Assembly (NCBI RefSeq): GCF_009856865.1
Contig: NZ_WVUD01000037.1
Coordinates: 1 to 39,544, forward strand
Length of the DNA: 39,544 bases
Direction: 5' to 3'
Source: Solidesulfovibrio aerotolerans
Lineage (GTDB): Bacteria; Desulfobacterota; Desulfovibrionia; Desulfovibrionales; Desulfovibrionaceae
Shown here: in pieces, positions 15,594 through 24,941 of the stretch
How the letters are laid out: every line of letters begins with the position of its first letter
Position numbering within the stretch: the first letter of the stretch is position 1
Notes under the pieces: generated by a model
What the model saw: only the letters and a program-made list of their open reading frames with translations
What the model was told of the DNA's origin: nothing
Databases searched by the model: none
Program-made: the position numbers and the translations under genes

Positions 15594-16883
15594 TCAGACC
15601 GGAGCGCCGTCGAGCAGGGCAATGGCCATGCTCTGTTCTTCCCGAAATCGCGACAGAACAGCCTCGCGCACACGCTTATTGTGGCGGAAGAACTTCTTTC
15701 CCCGAATCCTATACACTTCTTCAATAACCGACTTGTCAAAATCCTGACTGACCGGCTGGGCCTCGGCCTTATCAATGGCCTGAGTGAAGATGCGCTCGGC
15801 TCCGCCCGGCCCATGCTGCACCGCCGTACTCCATAATACTTCGCGCAGGGCATAGGAACGGCGGGTGACGTCCACCCCCGTGGTCAGGACGATGGACTTG
15901 GCGGCCGGCGAATAGTTGTTGGAACGAATGAACTCGTGCTGCAAGGCTTCAAAACGCTTGGGATCGGCTGCGGCGATATCTTTCCATACGGACGGCATGC
16001 GCCCGCTGCGCCCGCCGGTGTCGGCCGAACCGGCGGTCCGCAACTTTGCGGCGATATCCGGGGCCTTGTCGTCTAAAAACCGGATGAAATAGTCCATGGT
16101 GCCGGTCTTTGAGGCGATCTGGTATTGGCCGTAGGACGTGCCGCCCCGGCTGTCGTAGCCGATGTAGTCGATTTCCGAATTGGATTCGTACTGGGCCGAG
16201 AGTCTGCCGGCCTTGTGCTCAAGGGCTGAAGGCAGCACCTTGCGCGAGCTGGCCGCCTGTTCCTTGACCTTTTCCACCCGGGACGACTCGGCCAGGATGT
16301 TTTCCGCCCCGGCCGCAGCCAGCAACAGTTCCTCTTCGCGCTTGGTAAATCCACCCCGGCCCGAAGCCTGGCCCACCCGGCCCAGGTGGCCCAGATCGTC
16401 CGGGTGTCTGGCATTGGGACTAACGGCCATGCGCACGGCGGATTTGTCAACGCTCCGACGCAGGCTGGAGCCTCCGGCCGCAGACGGCGCAGTCGCCCCG
16501 CTGTCGGTTGCGGCCTGCTCCATGGCCATGCGGGACAAGGTGGCCATGGCGCTGCCCTGGAACTTGTCCAGGCTGCTGCCAGGGCTACCCTGGCTCCCTG
16601 TCAAGCCCTTGGCAGTGGACTGGTAGCCAAGCATGGACAAGGCAGCTTCCTTGCCGGAACCTTCGCCCGAAGACAACATCTCCAGGCCCGTGATCATTTG
16701 TCCCTGGGGAATGGCCAGCTTGCTGTTTTTACTGACTTGGGCGTTGATCCCGTAGCCGCTTTGCAGCATGATATCGAAAAACTTCGGGTCGAGCGCGGAC
16801 TTGGCCGAACCTGGCGTGCTTGCGGCCGCCTTTGCCAGGAAATCCTGTGGAGGAGCGGCAGATTTGGTTGTCTCAATGGCCAT
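15594..16883 (-). CDS. lysozyme-like peptidoglycan hydrolase, probably secreted or appendage-linked
   Basis: A protein of 429 aa. The N-terminal about 200 residues are Ser/Gly/Ala-rich and lack a classical signal peptide. The C-terminal part (about 215-400) resembles the lysozyme-like domain found in VgrG-related and phage-tail-type muramidases. It has SAQYESNSEID with a candidate catalytic Glu, then GYDSRGGTSYGQYQIAS, then LREVLWSTAVQHGPGGA. The family call is from memory of this motif set. It would cut or remodel peptidoglycan, perhaps to let a surface structure through. A sigma-54 promoter lies just upstream, and the gene heads a block with a phosphatase and a LysM lipoprotein. The ribosome binding site is weak (GGGAT). 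Confidence 0.7.
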   Translation of the reverse strand: MAIETTKSAAPPQDFLAKAAASTPGSAKSALDPKFFDIMLQSGYGINAQVSKNSKLAIPQGQMITGLEMLSSGEGSGKEAALSMLGYQSTAKGLTGSQGSPGSSLDKFQGSAMATLSRMAMEQAATDSGATAPSAAGGSSLRRSVDKSAVRMAVSPNARHPDDLGHLGRVGQASGRGGFTKREEELLLAAAGAENILAESSRVEKVKEQAASSRKVLPSALEHKAGRLSAQYESNSEIDYIGYDSRGGTSYGQYQIASKTGTMDYFIRFLDDKAPDIAAKLRTAGSADTGGRSGRMPSVWKDIAAADPKRFEALQHEFIRSNNYSPAAKSIVLTTGVDVTRRSYALREVLWSTAVQHGPGGAERIFTQAIDKAEAQPVSQDFDKSVIEEVYRIRGKKFFRHNKRVREAVLSRFREEQSMAIALLDGAPV

Positions 16884-16930
16884 GTCGGTATCCCGGTGTT
16901 ACGAACTTCGCGATGACGCAAACCGGAGAA

Positions 16931-16946
16931 AGCAATCTTCGTGCCG
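16931..16946 (-). promoter_or_regulatory. sigma-54 (RpoN) promoter for the lysozyme-like gene
   Basis: Read on the - strand the sequence is CGGCACGAAGATTGCTT, almost identical to the consensus TGGCACG-N4-TTGCW, with GG and GC ten bases apart. Transcription would begin near 16920, about 36 bases before ATG 16883. It lies between divergent genes and just beside the start of the Cys-rich gene at 16963. Confidence 0.7.
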
Positions 16947-16962
16947 TATTTGAGGAGACTTC

Positions 16963-17229
16963 GTGGAAAACAGCCATCGCTATTTCTGCAATCGCGACTG
17001 CCGTTACTTCCCCTGCCACCCCGGGGCTGACGCGGCGGCGTTTAACTGCCTGTTCTGCTTTTGTCCGCTGTATTTCTTAGAGAATTGTGGCGGCGACTGC
17101 GTGCTGCGCCACGGCGTCAAAGACTGTACGCCGTGCCTGCGCCCGCACCGGCCCGAGGGGTATGACGAGATTCTGGCGCGGTTACGGGAGGAAGCCGGCA
17201 AGCGGCGGCATGAGGCTGGCGGCGCCTAA
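16963..17229 (+). CDS. cysteine-rich small domain protein
   Basis: An 88 aa protein built almost wholly of a Cys-rich metal-binding domain (Pfam 'cysteine-rich small domain' type). It contains FCNRDCRYFPCHPG, FNCLFCFCPLYFLENCGG and GVKDCTPCLRPHRPEGY, with eleven Cys in a fixed pattern. The GTG start at 16963 is supported by GAGGAG five bases upstream. The function of the family is not established; binding of zinc or an iron-sulfur cluster is likely. It stands alone between two - strand operons. Confidence 0.85.
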   Translation: MENSHRYFCNRDCRYFPCHPGADAAAFNCLFCFCPLYFLENCGGDCVLRHGVKDCTPCLRPHRPEGYDEILARLREEAGKRRHEAGGA

Positions 17230-17258
17230 AAAAAAAGGGAGGCCCCAAAGGGCCTCCC
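17228..17258 (-). terminator. intrinsic terminator of the qmo operon
   Basis: Read on the - strand, GGGAGGCCC / GGGCCTCCC with a four-base loop is followed by nine T. It sits 22 bases after the qmoD stop. On the + strand it has no T-run, so it serves the qmo side. Confidence 0.9.
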
Positions 17259-17280
17259 AGGAATCGACCGGAGTCGATTG

Positions 17281-17967
17281 CTACCACTTATCGGTGGCAA
17301 ACGCGTCGGAACCGAAGCCGAAATCCGAGGACGGCGTGCCGCCGACATCGGGTTCGCCGGAACCGCCGGCCGCTTCGCCAGCCGCAGCAGCGCCGCCGCC
17401 GGAGACGGTGACAACGCCGTGCTTTTTCACATCTTCGATCAGCTTGAGCAGCTCGTCGACCTTGCCGATGTACTCGACAACCTTGGCCTCGGAAGCAACG
17501 ATAACCTTTTCGCCAGCACCCTGAGCAGACGCCTCAAGGCGATTGGCCTTGTCTTCGGCCGCCTTCATGCGGACTTCGACGTCTTTGAGAATGGCGGTCT
17601 TCTCGGCCAGTTCCTTTTCGACCGTGGCGAGCTTGGCAGCCTGCGCGTCAATGGTCTTCTTGGAATCGGTCAGCTTGGCGAAAATGGCGTTGACTTCGGC
17701 CACAACGTCCGGGGGCAGCACGGCCACGGAGACGTTCTGGGCAGTGGCACCCATTTCGCCCGAGCTCATGCGGACCAGTTCCGGGTGCTGCTCGTAGATC
17801 CAGGCCTTGGCGAGAGCGGCGGCAAACGGCGCCAGTTCCGCGTCGATTTCCATGCCGGACATAAAGCCGACCATCTCGGCCACGCCTTTCTTGTTGCCTT
17901 CCTTGTCGATTCCCTTGAGGTACGACACGAACGTATTCATGGGGAACACTTTGCGCGCTTCAGCCAT
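17281..17967 (-). CDS. qmoD: QmoD-like protein of the Qmo complex cluster
   Basis: A soluble protein of 228 aa at the end of qmoABC, the place where Desulfovibrio species carry qmoD. Residues 1-75 form a compact N-terminal region (MNTFVSYLKGIDKEGNKKGV). About 90-155 is strongly helical with coiled-coil character (AKLATVEKELAEKTAILKDVEVRMKAAE). The C-terminus is Gly/Ala-rich and acidic. There are no cofactor motifs. AGGAGG precedes ATG 17967, and it begins 12 bases after qmoC. Position and length fit QmoD, which is reported as important for sulfate reduction although its biochemical role is unclear. Confidence 0.82.
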   Translation of the reverse strand: MAEARKVFPMNTFVSYLKGIDKEGNKKGVAEMVGFMSGMEIDAELAPFAAALAKAWIYEQHPELVRMSSGEMGATAQNVSVAVLPPDVVAEVNAIFAKLTDSKKTIDAQAAKLATVEKELAEKTAILKDVEVRMKAAEDKANRLEASAQGAGEKVIVASEAKVVEYIGKVDELLKLIEDVKKHGVVTVSGGGAAAAGEAAGGSGEPDVGGTPSSDFGFGSDAFATDKW

Positions 17968-17979
17968 GGGAGCCTCCTA

Positions 17980-19179
17980 TTAAATCATGAAAACTTTGTC
18001 TTCTTCACGTTTGAGCGGGAGACGCCCAACCTGATGGGCGTACACCAATGCCGTCGTTCTGTAGACCAAGTGCCCAAGTTTGGACCAGGGCAGATAGGCA
18101 AACAGCATAAACACTGCAATGAGGTGCAGGTAATAGGTCGGATAGGCCAAAGAAGCCACACCGGCCAAGCGGAAGATCTCCGCGCCAAGGCCCGTCAAAG
18201 CGACAGCCCAGATGACGCCAAGCAGATACCAGTCATAATACGACGAAGTAGACGTGGCTGGATCAACATTGATGCGGCGACGGGTCAGCATGGTCAGGCC
18301 GTAGAGCAGGGCAATGGCCCCGATGTTGGCCAACAGTTTGACCGGACTCCACAGCGGCATGGGCGTATGCCCAAGCGGCGCGATGAAGGGCACGATCAGA
18401 CCGCCCCAATGCGACACGGCCACGATGGAGGTGACAATGGCCAGCGCCACGAAGCCGTAAAAGAGCGACAGGTGGCCCTTAAACCGTTCCGTATTGTCTT
18501 TGCCGCAATCGTTCCATTTGACGTGGGTGGCGACTTCATCAAAAAGCACGGCCTTGATCGATTCGATCAGCGTCGGCTTTTTGGTCTTGGTCCCGATTTG
18601 CAGGGTGGTTGGAATGGCTTGATCAAAGCTTTTCCACAATTTCATGACGCCCTTGTAAAAAGAGTACGCCACAAACAGGGCAACCAGACCGAAGATCGGA
18701 TCGATGGTGTAGTCGCCCGGGAAGAGCTTGCCGTAGATGATCTCGCCCTGGGGCAGGCCAAAGCCGGTGGTCATCAGCCAGATCAGCAGATAGAGCACGG
18801 CCGGAATGGCAATCAGCTTGGGCAGATGCTTGGGCGAACTCATCCATTTGCCGATGATGGTCGGTTCGACCAGATCCCGGTAGGTGATGTTGCGAATGGC
18901 CGCAATCAGGTCGCCGGGGCGTGCGCCACGGGGACACAGATCAGAGCACGATCCGCAATTGTGGCACAGCCAGATGTCGATGTCGCCGTCGAAACGGTCC
19001 TTGAGTCCCCACTGGGCCCAGACCATTTCCTTACGCGGAAAGGGGGTCTCGGGCGGAGCCAGGGGGCAGGCCACGCTGCAGGTGGCGCACTGGTAGCATT
19101 TTTTGACAGCTTCGCCACCGGCCGCCTGCACGTCCTTGACGAACTGCAGATCGGGCTTGATACGCTGCTCGTATGCCAT
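17980..19179 (-). CDS. qmoC: quinone-interacting membrane-bound oxidoreductase subunit QmoC
   Basis: The membrane subunit, 399 aa. It takes electrons from menaquinol and passes them to QmoAB and then AprAB. The N-terminal HdrC-like part (about 1-115) binds two [4Fe-4S] clusters through CYQCATCSVACP and CHNCGSCSDLCPRG. The rest is a cytochrome-b-like HdrE/NarI-type domain with about six transmembrane segments starting near IAIPAVLYLLIWLM. Histidines such as those in VSHWGG and YYLHLIAVFM are candidate heme ligands. It follows qmoB by 13 bases. Confidence 0.95.
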   Translation of the reverse strand: MAYEQRIKPDLQFVKDVQAAGGEAVKKCYQCATCSVACPLAPPETPFPRKEMVWAQWGLKDRFDGDIDIWLCHNCGSCSDLCPRGARPGDLIAAIRNITYRDLVEPTIIGKWMSSPKHLPKLIAIPAVLYLLIWLMTTGFGLPQGEIIYGKLFPGDYTIDPIFGLVALFVAYSFYKGVMKLWKSFDQAIPTTLQIGTKTKKPTLIESIKAVLFDEVATHVKWNDCGKDNTERFKGHLSLFYGFVALAIVTSIVAVSHWGGLIVPFIAPLGHTPMPLWSPVKLLANIGAIALLYGLTMLTRRRINVDPATSTSSYYDWYLLGVIWAVALTGLGAEIFRLAGVASLAYPTYYLHLIAVFMLFAYLPWSKLGHLVYRTTALVYAHQVGRLPLKREEDKVFMI

Positions 19180-19192
19180 GGAGCCTTCCCTC

Positions 19193-21487
19193 CTAATAGC
19201 CTTTGAACGGGTTCGGCCCGATCTTGAGGACCATGTCCATGAACTGGTCGATCATGTCGGGAATCTTGTCATATTCATCAATGGCCACCTGATACTGCTC
19301 GACGCGCTCGGGTTCGACGCCCAGACGCTTGAGCGACTCGGCGATGTTTTCCTTGCGGCGGTTGCAGATTTCAGAACCCTTGACAAAGTGACACTGGTAG
19401 TCGTCGCCGTATTTGCAACCGAGCATCATGACGCCGTCAACACCCTTACTCATGGCGTCGGCAACCCAGATGGCGTTGACCGAACCCAGGCAGCGAACCG
19501 GGATGATGCGAACGTAGGGGCTCCATTTCCGACCGCGCAGGGCCGCCATATCCAGAGCCGGATAGGCGTCGTTTTCGCAGGCCAGGATGAACACGCGGGG
19601 GCCGCCTTCCTCGATTTTCGGGGGAATGACGCACTCGCGGATCATGGAACCGATCATGTCGACGTTGTAGTTGTCAAAGGAGATGACGCGTTCGGGGCAA
19701 GCACCCATGCAGGTGCCGCAGCGGCGGCAACGCGTGGGGTTGGGCTTGGGCGTTCCTTTTTCGTCATCGTCCAGGGCGCCGAACGGGCATTCCTCGGTGC
19801 AGCGTTTGCACTGGGTGCAGCGCACGAAGTTAAACACCGGGTACGACAGGTCGCCCGAACGGGGATGCACGGCCACGCCCCGGCTGGCGGATTCGATGCA
19901 CTGGATGGCTTTGAGGGCCGCGCCGGCAGCATCTTCCTTGGCCTGGGCCATGGTCATGGGCTGGCGCACGCAACCGGCGGCATAGATGCCGGTGCGCCGG
20001 GTCTCGTAGGGGAAGCAGATGTAGTTGGAATCGGCAAACCCGTCAAAGAGCGCCAGATCCGGGAAGGCCGGACCCTGGCGATAGAGCAGGTTGATGGTCG
20101 GGTCCAGCGCCGTGGCCGGAACCAGACCGGTGGGCACGACCACCAGATCGGCCGCCACGGAGATGTCGCCGCCAAGCAGCGTATCCGTGGCCGAAACCAC
20201 CATAGTGATGCCTTCCTGAACAACGCCGGTCACCGTGCCCTTGGTGAGCATGATGCCGGGATTGTCCTGGGCGGCCCGGTAGTAGCGTTCGTTTAAGCCA
20301 GGCACCATCATGCTGTCGTAGATGATAAGGGCCACGGCGTCATCGAGCTTTTCGCGCACGTAGTTGGCCTGCTTAAGGGCCACCAGGCTGGTCAGCTCCG
20401 AGGAGTAGGCCAGGTGCTTGGGCGTTTTGATGGGGCTGAAAGCCGGAGCTTCGGCTGCTTCGCCCGCTTTTTTGTCGGCCGGTTTGGCCGCTTCGGCCGG
20501 GGCTTCTTCGACAGGAGCCGCCGGCGTGGCTTCCATGGCCTTGGTCACGTCAACGATGAAGGCGACGGTTTTCGGAGCCTTGCCGTCAGAGGGGCGGGTG
20601 ATGGCCCCGGCCTTGACCATGGCTTCGAACTGGGCCGACGTGATCACGTTTTGCAGCGTGCCGTAGCCGTAGGCAGCCAGCACGTCGGTATCCATGGGGG
20701 TCCAGCCGGCGGCCAGAACCACGGAACCGATGGCCAGATTCTCTTCCTTGCCGCCGGTCACCAGGGTGGCCGTGTACTGTCCGGGCGCGCCAGCCAGGAG
20801 CTTGAGCGACGTGGACAGGCAGACCCGGATCTTGCCGTTGCCGGCAACCAGCCCGATGAGGCGGTCAATGCCGGTGTCGGTGGCTTCCAGGTAAGGGTAG
20901 TTCATGGGGAAGGTCTTGTAGAGCCCGGCGGCCTTACCGCCAAGGGCTGCTTCCTTTTCCACCAGCACTACGTCGTAGCCGGCACCGGAGGCGGACAGGG
21001 CGGCATTGATGCCGGTCCAGCCGCCGCCGAGAACCAGGATGGTCTTGACGGTTTCAGGGATTTCGGGATTGGGCGTGCCCATCTTCTGGAGTTTGACCAC
21101 GCCCATGCGCAGGTAGTCATACACCATGGAGGTGAGCTCGGGCGGTACCGGCTGTCCGGGCACCGGAGCCGAACCGTCCGGGTTTTTATAGCCCAGCACG
21201 ACGAATTCGCGCAGGTTGACGCGGTCAACAATGACCTTGTCGCCGAAGTCGAAGAGTTCCCAGTCCACCCGGGGCGAGGTGCCGCAGAGCAGAACGGCGT
21301 CGAGTTCACCCGTGGCAACATCGGCCTTGATCATGGCCACGCCGTCGGGGCTCGACAGTCGCTTGTGGGATTTGACGATGGGGCAGGCCCCACCACATTT
21401 CGCTTTGACAAACGCGACCAACTCCTCAGCGGACAGAAGCGGGGCGACGCTGGACTCGTCAATATAGACACCGATTTTTTCGGCCAT
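19193..21487 (-). CDS. qmoB: quinone-interacting membrane-bound oxidoreductase subunit QmoB
   Basis: A 764 aa HdrA/MvhD-type iron-sulfur flavoprotein. The FAD-binding motif is VLGGGWTGINAALSASGAGY. Two ferredoxin clusters are bound by CTQCKRCTEECPFG and CRRCGTCMGACPE. The C-terminal MvhD-like domain has ILACENDAYPALDMA, IPVRCLG and MLGCKYGDDYQCHF. An Ala/Pro/Lys/Glu-rich stretch (EEAPAEAAKPADKKAGEAAE, near residue 335) interrupts the flavoprotein part and looks like a flexible linker. It lies 5 bases after qmoA. In the complex it is thought to receive electrons from QmoC and may contribute to bifurcation. Confidence 0.95.
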   Translation of the reverse strand: MAEKIGVYIDESSVAPLLSAEELVAFVKAKCGGACPIVKSHKRLSSPDGVAMIKADVATGELDAVLLCGTSPRVDWELFDFGDKVIVDRVNLREFVVLGYKNPDGSAPVPGQPVPPELTSMVYDYLRMGVVKLQKMGTPNPEIPETVKTILVLGGGWTGINAALSASGAGYDVVLVEKEAALGGKAAGLYKTFPMNYPYLEATDTGIDRLIGLVAGNGKIRVCLSTSLKLLAGAPGQYTATLVTGGKEENLAIGSVVLAAGWTPMDTDVLAAYGYGTLQNVITSAQFEAMVKAGAITRPSDGKAPKTVAFIVDVTKAMEATPAAPVEEAPAEAAKPADKKAGEAAEAPAFSPIKTPKHLAYSSELTSLVALKQANYVREKLDDAVALIIYDSMMVPGLNERYYRAAQDNPGIMLTKGTVTGVVQEGITMVVSATDTLLGGDISVAADLVVVPTGLVPATALDPTINLLYRQGPAFPDLALFDGFADSNYICFPYETRRTGIYAAGCVRQPMTMAQAKEDAAGAALKAIQCIESASRGVAVHPRSGDLSYPVFNFVRCTQCKRCTEECPFGALDDDEKGTPKPNPTRCRRCGTCMGACPERVISFDNYNVDMIGSMIRECVIPPKIEEGGPRVFILACENDAYPALDMAALRGRKWSPYVRIIPVRCLGSVNAIWVADAMSKGVDGVMMLGCKYGDDYQCHFVKGSEICNRRKENIAESLKRLGVEPERVEQYQVAIDEYDKIPDMIDQFMDMVLKIGPNPFKGY

Positions 21488-21492
21488 CGCCG

Positions 21493-22734
21493 CTACCTCC
21501 CTCTCACCGAAGCGATTGCTTTCATGGCCGCGCCGGTGGCCGACTGGGCCGACTTCATAACGTCAAGGGGCGTGGCGGCGCAACCGGCAGCAAAGATGCC
21601 CTTTTCCTCGCCGCCCACAATAAAGCCCATCTCATCGACGGGCACGTCCACGGGCAGGCGCTCGCCGGCAATGCTCGGCTGCATGCCCGTGGCCAGGACG
21701 ACCAGTTCGAAACGGTTATCGGATTTGATGCCGGAAACGGCGTCTTCCACGGTCAGGATGACGTCGCCGGTGCCGGCGTCTTCGGCCACGGCAGCCACCT
21801 TGCCCTTGACCGTGTTGATGCGGTCGTCGTCAAGGATGCGCTTGGCGAAGTTGTCGTAACGGCCCGGGGTACGCAGATCGATGTAGTAGATGGTCACGCG
21901 GGCGTCCGGGAAAGCCTCGCGGACATAGGCGGCCTGTTTGAGCGACGCCATGCAGCAGATATAGGAGCAGTAATTGAGATGGTTTTCATCACGCGAACCG
22001 GCGCACTGGACAAAGGCCACGCTGCGCGGGGACTTGCCGTCCGAAGGCCGCACGATCATCCCGTTGGTCGGACCGGTGGGCGAAGCCAGACGCTCCAGCT
22101 GCATGTTGGTCACGCAGTTGGCGATTTCGCCGGCACCGAGATTGGTCAGCCGGGTCACGTCGTAGGGCTTCCAGCCGGTGGCATACACGATGCTGCCGAC
22201 TTTCAGGACGACCTCTTTGGGTGCATCGTCGAGATTGACGACGTCGGAACCGGACAACAGCTCCAGGTCTTCCTTGGTGCAGCGTTCCTTGTCGAGAACG
22301 TAGCGGTTGGGGAAGGCAAAAGGGACGTCCATGTAGAGGGCCTTGCGGTCGCCCAGGCCCAGTTCGAATTCGCTAGGGATGTCCTTGGAAAGCTTTTTGC
22401 ACTTCTCGGAGAGATCGACGCTGCCGGGTTCGACGTAGCGGGGTTTGATCTTCACCGTGACTTCGTAGTCACCGGCCTTGCCCGTGACCTTGGTCACTTC
22501 GGCCATGGTGAAGAATTTGACTTTTTTGTTGTTCTTGATGCGCTGGAACTGGATTTCCAGACCGCAGGAGGGTGGGCACAGCTTGGGGAAATATTTATTG
22601 AGCTGCATCACCCGGCCGCCGAGAAAGGGATTTTTCTCGACGATGTAGACTTCGTGGCCGACCTCCGCGGCTTCCAGCGCGGCGGTGATGCCGCTGAAGC
22701 CGCCGCCGACGACCAGTATCGCGTTGCTCGACAT
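21493..22734 (-). CDS. qmoA: quinone-interacting membrane-bound oxidoreductase subunit QmoA
   Basis: A 413 aa HdrA-like flavoprotein. The N-terminal FAD motif is ILVVGGGFSGITAALEAAEVG. The CPPSCGLEIQF segment and SYICCMASLKQAAYVRE are typical of HdrA/QmoA proteins. The C-terminal FAD contact reads GIFAAGCAATPLDVMKSAQSA. ATG 22734 was chosen because GGGAGG lies 6-11 bases upstream and the longer frame runs into the promoter. It is the first gene of its transcription unit; a promoter is at 22786-22815. Confidence 0.95.
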   Translation of the reverse strand: MSSNAILVVGGGFSGITAALEAAEVGHEVYIVEKNPFLGGRVMQLNKYFPKLCPPSCGLEIQFQRIKNNKKVKFFTMAEVTKVTGKAGDYEVTVKIKPRYVEPGSVDLSEKCKKLSKDIPSEFELGLGDRKALYMDVPFAFPNRYVLDKERCTKEDLELLSGSDVVNLDDAPKEVVLKVGSIVYATGWKPYDVTRLTNLGAGEIANCVTNMQLERLASPTGPTNGMIVRPSDGKSPRSVAFVQCAGSRDENHLNYCSYICCMASLKQAAYVREAFPDARVTIYYIDLRTPGRYDNFAKRILDDDRINTVKGKVAAVAEDAGTGDVILTVEDAVSGIKSDNRFELVVLATGMQPSIAGERLPVDVPVDEMGFIVGGEEKGIFAAGCAATPLDVMKSAQSATGAAMKAIASVRGR

Positions 22735-22785
22735 CGCAACCTCCCGGCAATGGTTATGGCCAGCAAGAAAACGGCCTGATCCGCG

Positions 22786-22815
22786 AGGATAGACCGCCCC
22801 CGCCGCAGGCGTCAA
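22786..22815 (-). promoter_or_regulatory. probable promoter of qmoABCD
   Basis: On the - strand, TTGACG (22815-22810), an 18-base spacer and TATCCT (22791-22786). The start would be near 22779, giving a leader of about 45 bases. It lies between the aprA terminator and qmoA. Confidence 0.55.
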
Positions 22816-22846
22816 AGCACGGTCCATCCGCCCGGGTAAGACCGTT

Positions 22847-22880
22847 AAAAAGGGGCCGCGAGCCGAAGCTCGCGGCCCCT
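22847..22880 (-). terminator. intrinsic terminator between aprA and qmoA
   Basis: The 11-base perfect stem GGGGCCGCGAG / CTCGCGGCCCC has a six-base loop and, on the - strand, is followed by TTTTT. It ends aprBA transcription 11 bases past the aprA stop. Confidence 0.9.
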
Positions 22881-22890
22881 CTGGTCATCC

Positions 22891-24891
22891 CTACTGAGCG
22901 TCGGGAATGATCTGGTAGTAGGTCTTCTTGAAGACCTTGGTTTCCTTGGTGGCCGGATCGTACTTGGAGTTGCAGAAGCACTTCCACTTGGTGTCGTCCA
23001 GGCCCAGGAAGTCGCCGCGGTAGTAGAAGCCCGGGTAACGGGTCTCTTCGCGGAACATGATGTGGGTCATGTGCAGACGAACGGTCCACAGGCGGTGGTA
23101 CTGCTCCCAGCAACGCATCAGTTCGTGCAGGTCACGGGCGGCCAGCTTCTTGCTGTCCTCTTCCAGGTACTGCAGCAGCTGGAAGCCGGTGTCGAGCAGG
23201 GTCTTGGAGGTCGTGTACAGGGTGGCGCAGCCTCCGCCGTACTCGTCCGTGCACTTGACCAGACGCATCATGAAGTTATGCGGGCTGATGAAGTTCGGGT
23301 TGACGATCGGGTCGGTGGAGAGACCGACGTTCTCGGTGAAGGTGTGCCAGGGCTGGTAGATCTCTTTGGCCAGCTCGGCGGCGGTGACGGACAGGGTGGG
23401 CTTGAAGTCCTTGTGGTCGACAACCCAACGGACCATCTGCTTGCCGCAGATACGGCCTTCAGCGTGGGAGCCGGAGGAGAACTTGTGGCCGGAAGCGCCG
23501 ACGCCGTCAGCGCAGGTCCACAGGCCGTTGACCGTGGTCATACGGTTGTAGATCTTGCCGTTGTCAGCCTTGATCTTGTACTCTTCGGGAACCCAGGCTT
23601 CGTCCGGGCCGGAGACCCAGATGCCGCAGCAACCGGAGTGCGAACCAAGCAGGTACGGCTCGGTCGGCATGATCTCGGAGCCCTTCTTCTCGGGCTCGGT
23701 GTCGGTGCAGGCCCACAGGTTGGCCTGGCCGACGCACATGTCGAGGAAGTCTTCCCAAGCTTCAGCTTCAAGGTGCTTCTGCTGCTCGGCATTCAGGTTG
23801 GCGAAGGTGGCCTGGAGGGCGCCGGCGGTGTCCATGTAGATGGGGCCGCGGCCTTCGCGCATTTCACGAAGCATCATGTGGTTACGCAGGCAGGTCGGGA
23901 TGATGTGACCCTTGGCGTAGCCGCGATCCTCGTAGGGCTTCAGCATCGCGCGGTTGGTGACGCAGTAGTCTTCACCCTTGGCGTTGGTGGCTTTGGCCTT
24001 GAACAGCAGGAACCACGCGCCGACCGGGCCGTAACCGTCTTTGAAACGGGCCGGGACGAAGCGGTTTTCCATCATGGTCATCTCAGCGCCGACCTGAGCG
24101 CACATGGTGTAGGTGGAGCCGGAGTTCCACACGGGGTACCAGGCGCGGCCCATGCCTTCACCAGTGGAGCGGGGACGGTACACGTTGACCGCGCCGCCGC
24201 AAGCCACCAGGATGGCGTTGGACTTGAAGACATAGACTTTGTTTTCGCGGGTCGAGAAGCCGACAGCACCGGCAATGCGGTTGGGCTGTTTGGCATCCAG
24301 GAGCAGCTTCACGATGAAGATGCGCTCCATGTAGCGGTCCTGGCCCAGGGCATTCTTGGCCGCTTCGGCCACGATGCACTTGTAGGACTCACCGTTGATC
24401 ATGATCTGCCAACGGCCGGAACGGACCGGCTTGGCACCGGTGCGCAGGGAAACGCCGGCAGCCTTGGACTGGGCACCGTCGAGGTTGTGACCGTCGTCAC
24501 CCTTGGTCCAGCAGGGCAGGCCCCACTCTTCAAACAGGTGGACGGAATCGTCAACGTGGCGGCCCAGATCGTAGATCAGATCTTCGCGAACCAGACCCAT
24601 GAGGTCGGTGCGGACCATGCGGACGTAGTCGTCGGCATTGTTGTCGCCAAGGTAGGTGTTGATGGCGGACAGACCCTGGGCAACGGCGCCGGAGCGCTCG
24701 AGGGAAGCCTTGTCCAGCAGCATGATGCTGATGTCGCCACCGACTTTGTCGGCCCAGCGAACGGCTTCGAAAGCCGCGCCGCAGCAGCCCATGCCGCCGC
24801 CAACAAAAAGGATGTCAACGTCTTTTTCAATCAGTTCCGGCTCGGCAAGGGCAACGCCTTTGGGCTCGTCCTTAACGGGAATGGTCGGCAT
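22891..24891 (-). CDS. aprA: adenylylsulfate (APS) reductase alpha subunit
   Basis: The FAD-containing catalytic subunit, 666 aa, reduces APS to sulfite and AMP in dissimilatory sulfate reduction. The flavin-binding start ILFVGGGMGCCGAAFEA is present, followed by the fumarate-reductase-like fold (DKASLERSGAVAQGLSAIN) and the conserved C-terminal block ending TYYQIIPDAQ. GGAGG precedes ATG 24891. Opposite-strand frames are long here but lack any family signature. It follows aprB by 50 bases and is closed by a strong terminator. Confidence 0.97.
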   Translation of the reverse strand: MPTIPVKDEPKGVALAEPELIEKDVDILFVGGGMGCCGAAFEAVRWADKVGGDISIMLLDKASLERSGAVAQGLSAINTYLGDNNADDYVRMVRTDLMGLVREDLIYDLGRHVDDSVHLFEEWGLPCWTKGDDGHNLDGAQSKAAGVSLRTGAKPVRSGRWQIMINGESYKCIVAEAAKNALGQDRYMERIFIVKLLLDAKQPNRIAGAVGFSTRENKVYVFKSNAILVACGGAVNVYRPRSTGEGMGRAWYPVWNSGSTYTMCAQVGAEMTMMENRFVPARFKDGYGPVGAWFLLFKAKATNAKGEDYCVTNRAMLKPYEDRGYAKGHIIPTCLRNHMMLREMREGRGPIYMDTAGALQATFANLNAEQQKHLEAEAWEDFLDMCVGQANLWACTDTEPEKKGSEIMPTEPYLLGSHSGCCGIWVSGPDEAWVPEEYKIKADNGKIYNRMTTVNGLWTCADGVGASGHKFSSGSHAEGRICGKQMVRWVVDHKDFKPTLSVTAAELAKEIYQPWHTFTENVGLSTDPIVNPNFISPHNFMMRLVKCTDEYGGGCATLYTTSKTLLDTGFQLLQYLEEDSKKLAARDLHELMRCWEQYHRLWTVRLHMTHIMFREETRYPGFYYRGDFLGLDDTKWKCFCNSKYDPATKETKVFKKTYYQIIPDAQ

Positions 24892-24941
24892 ATTCGTGTT
24901 CCTCCGTGAGGTGGATGGCTAAGCGATTAGCAACAAAAAAA

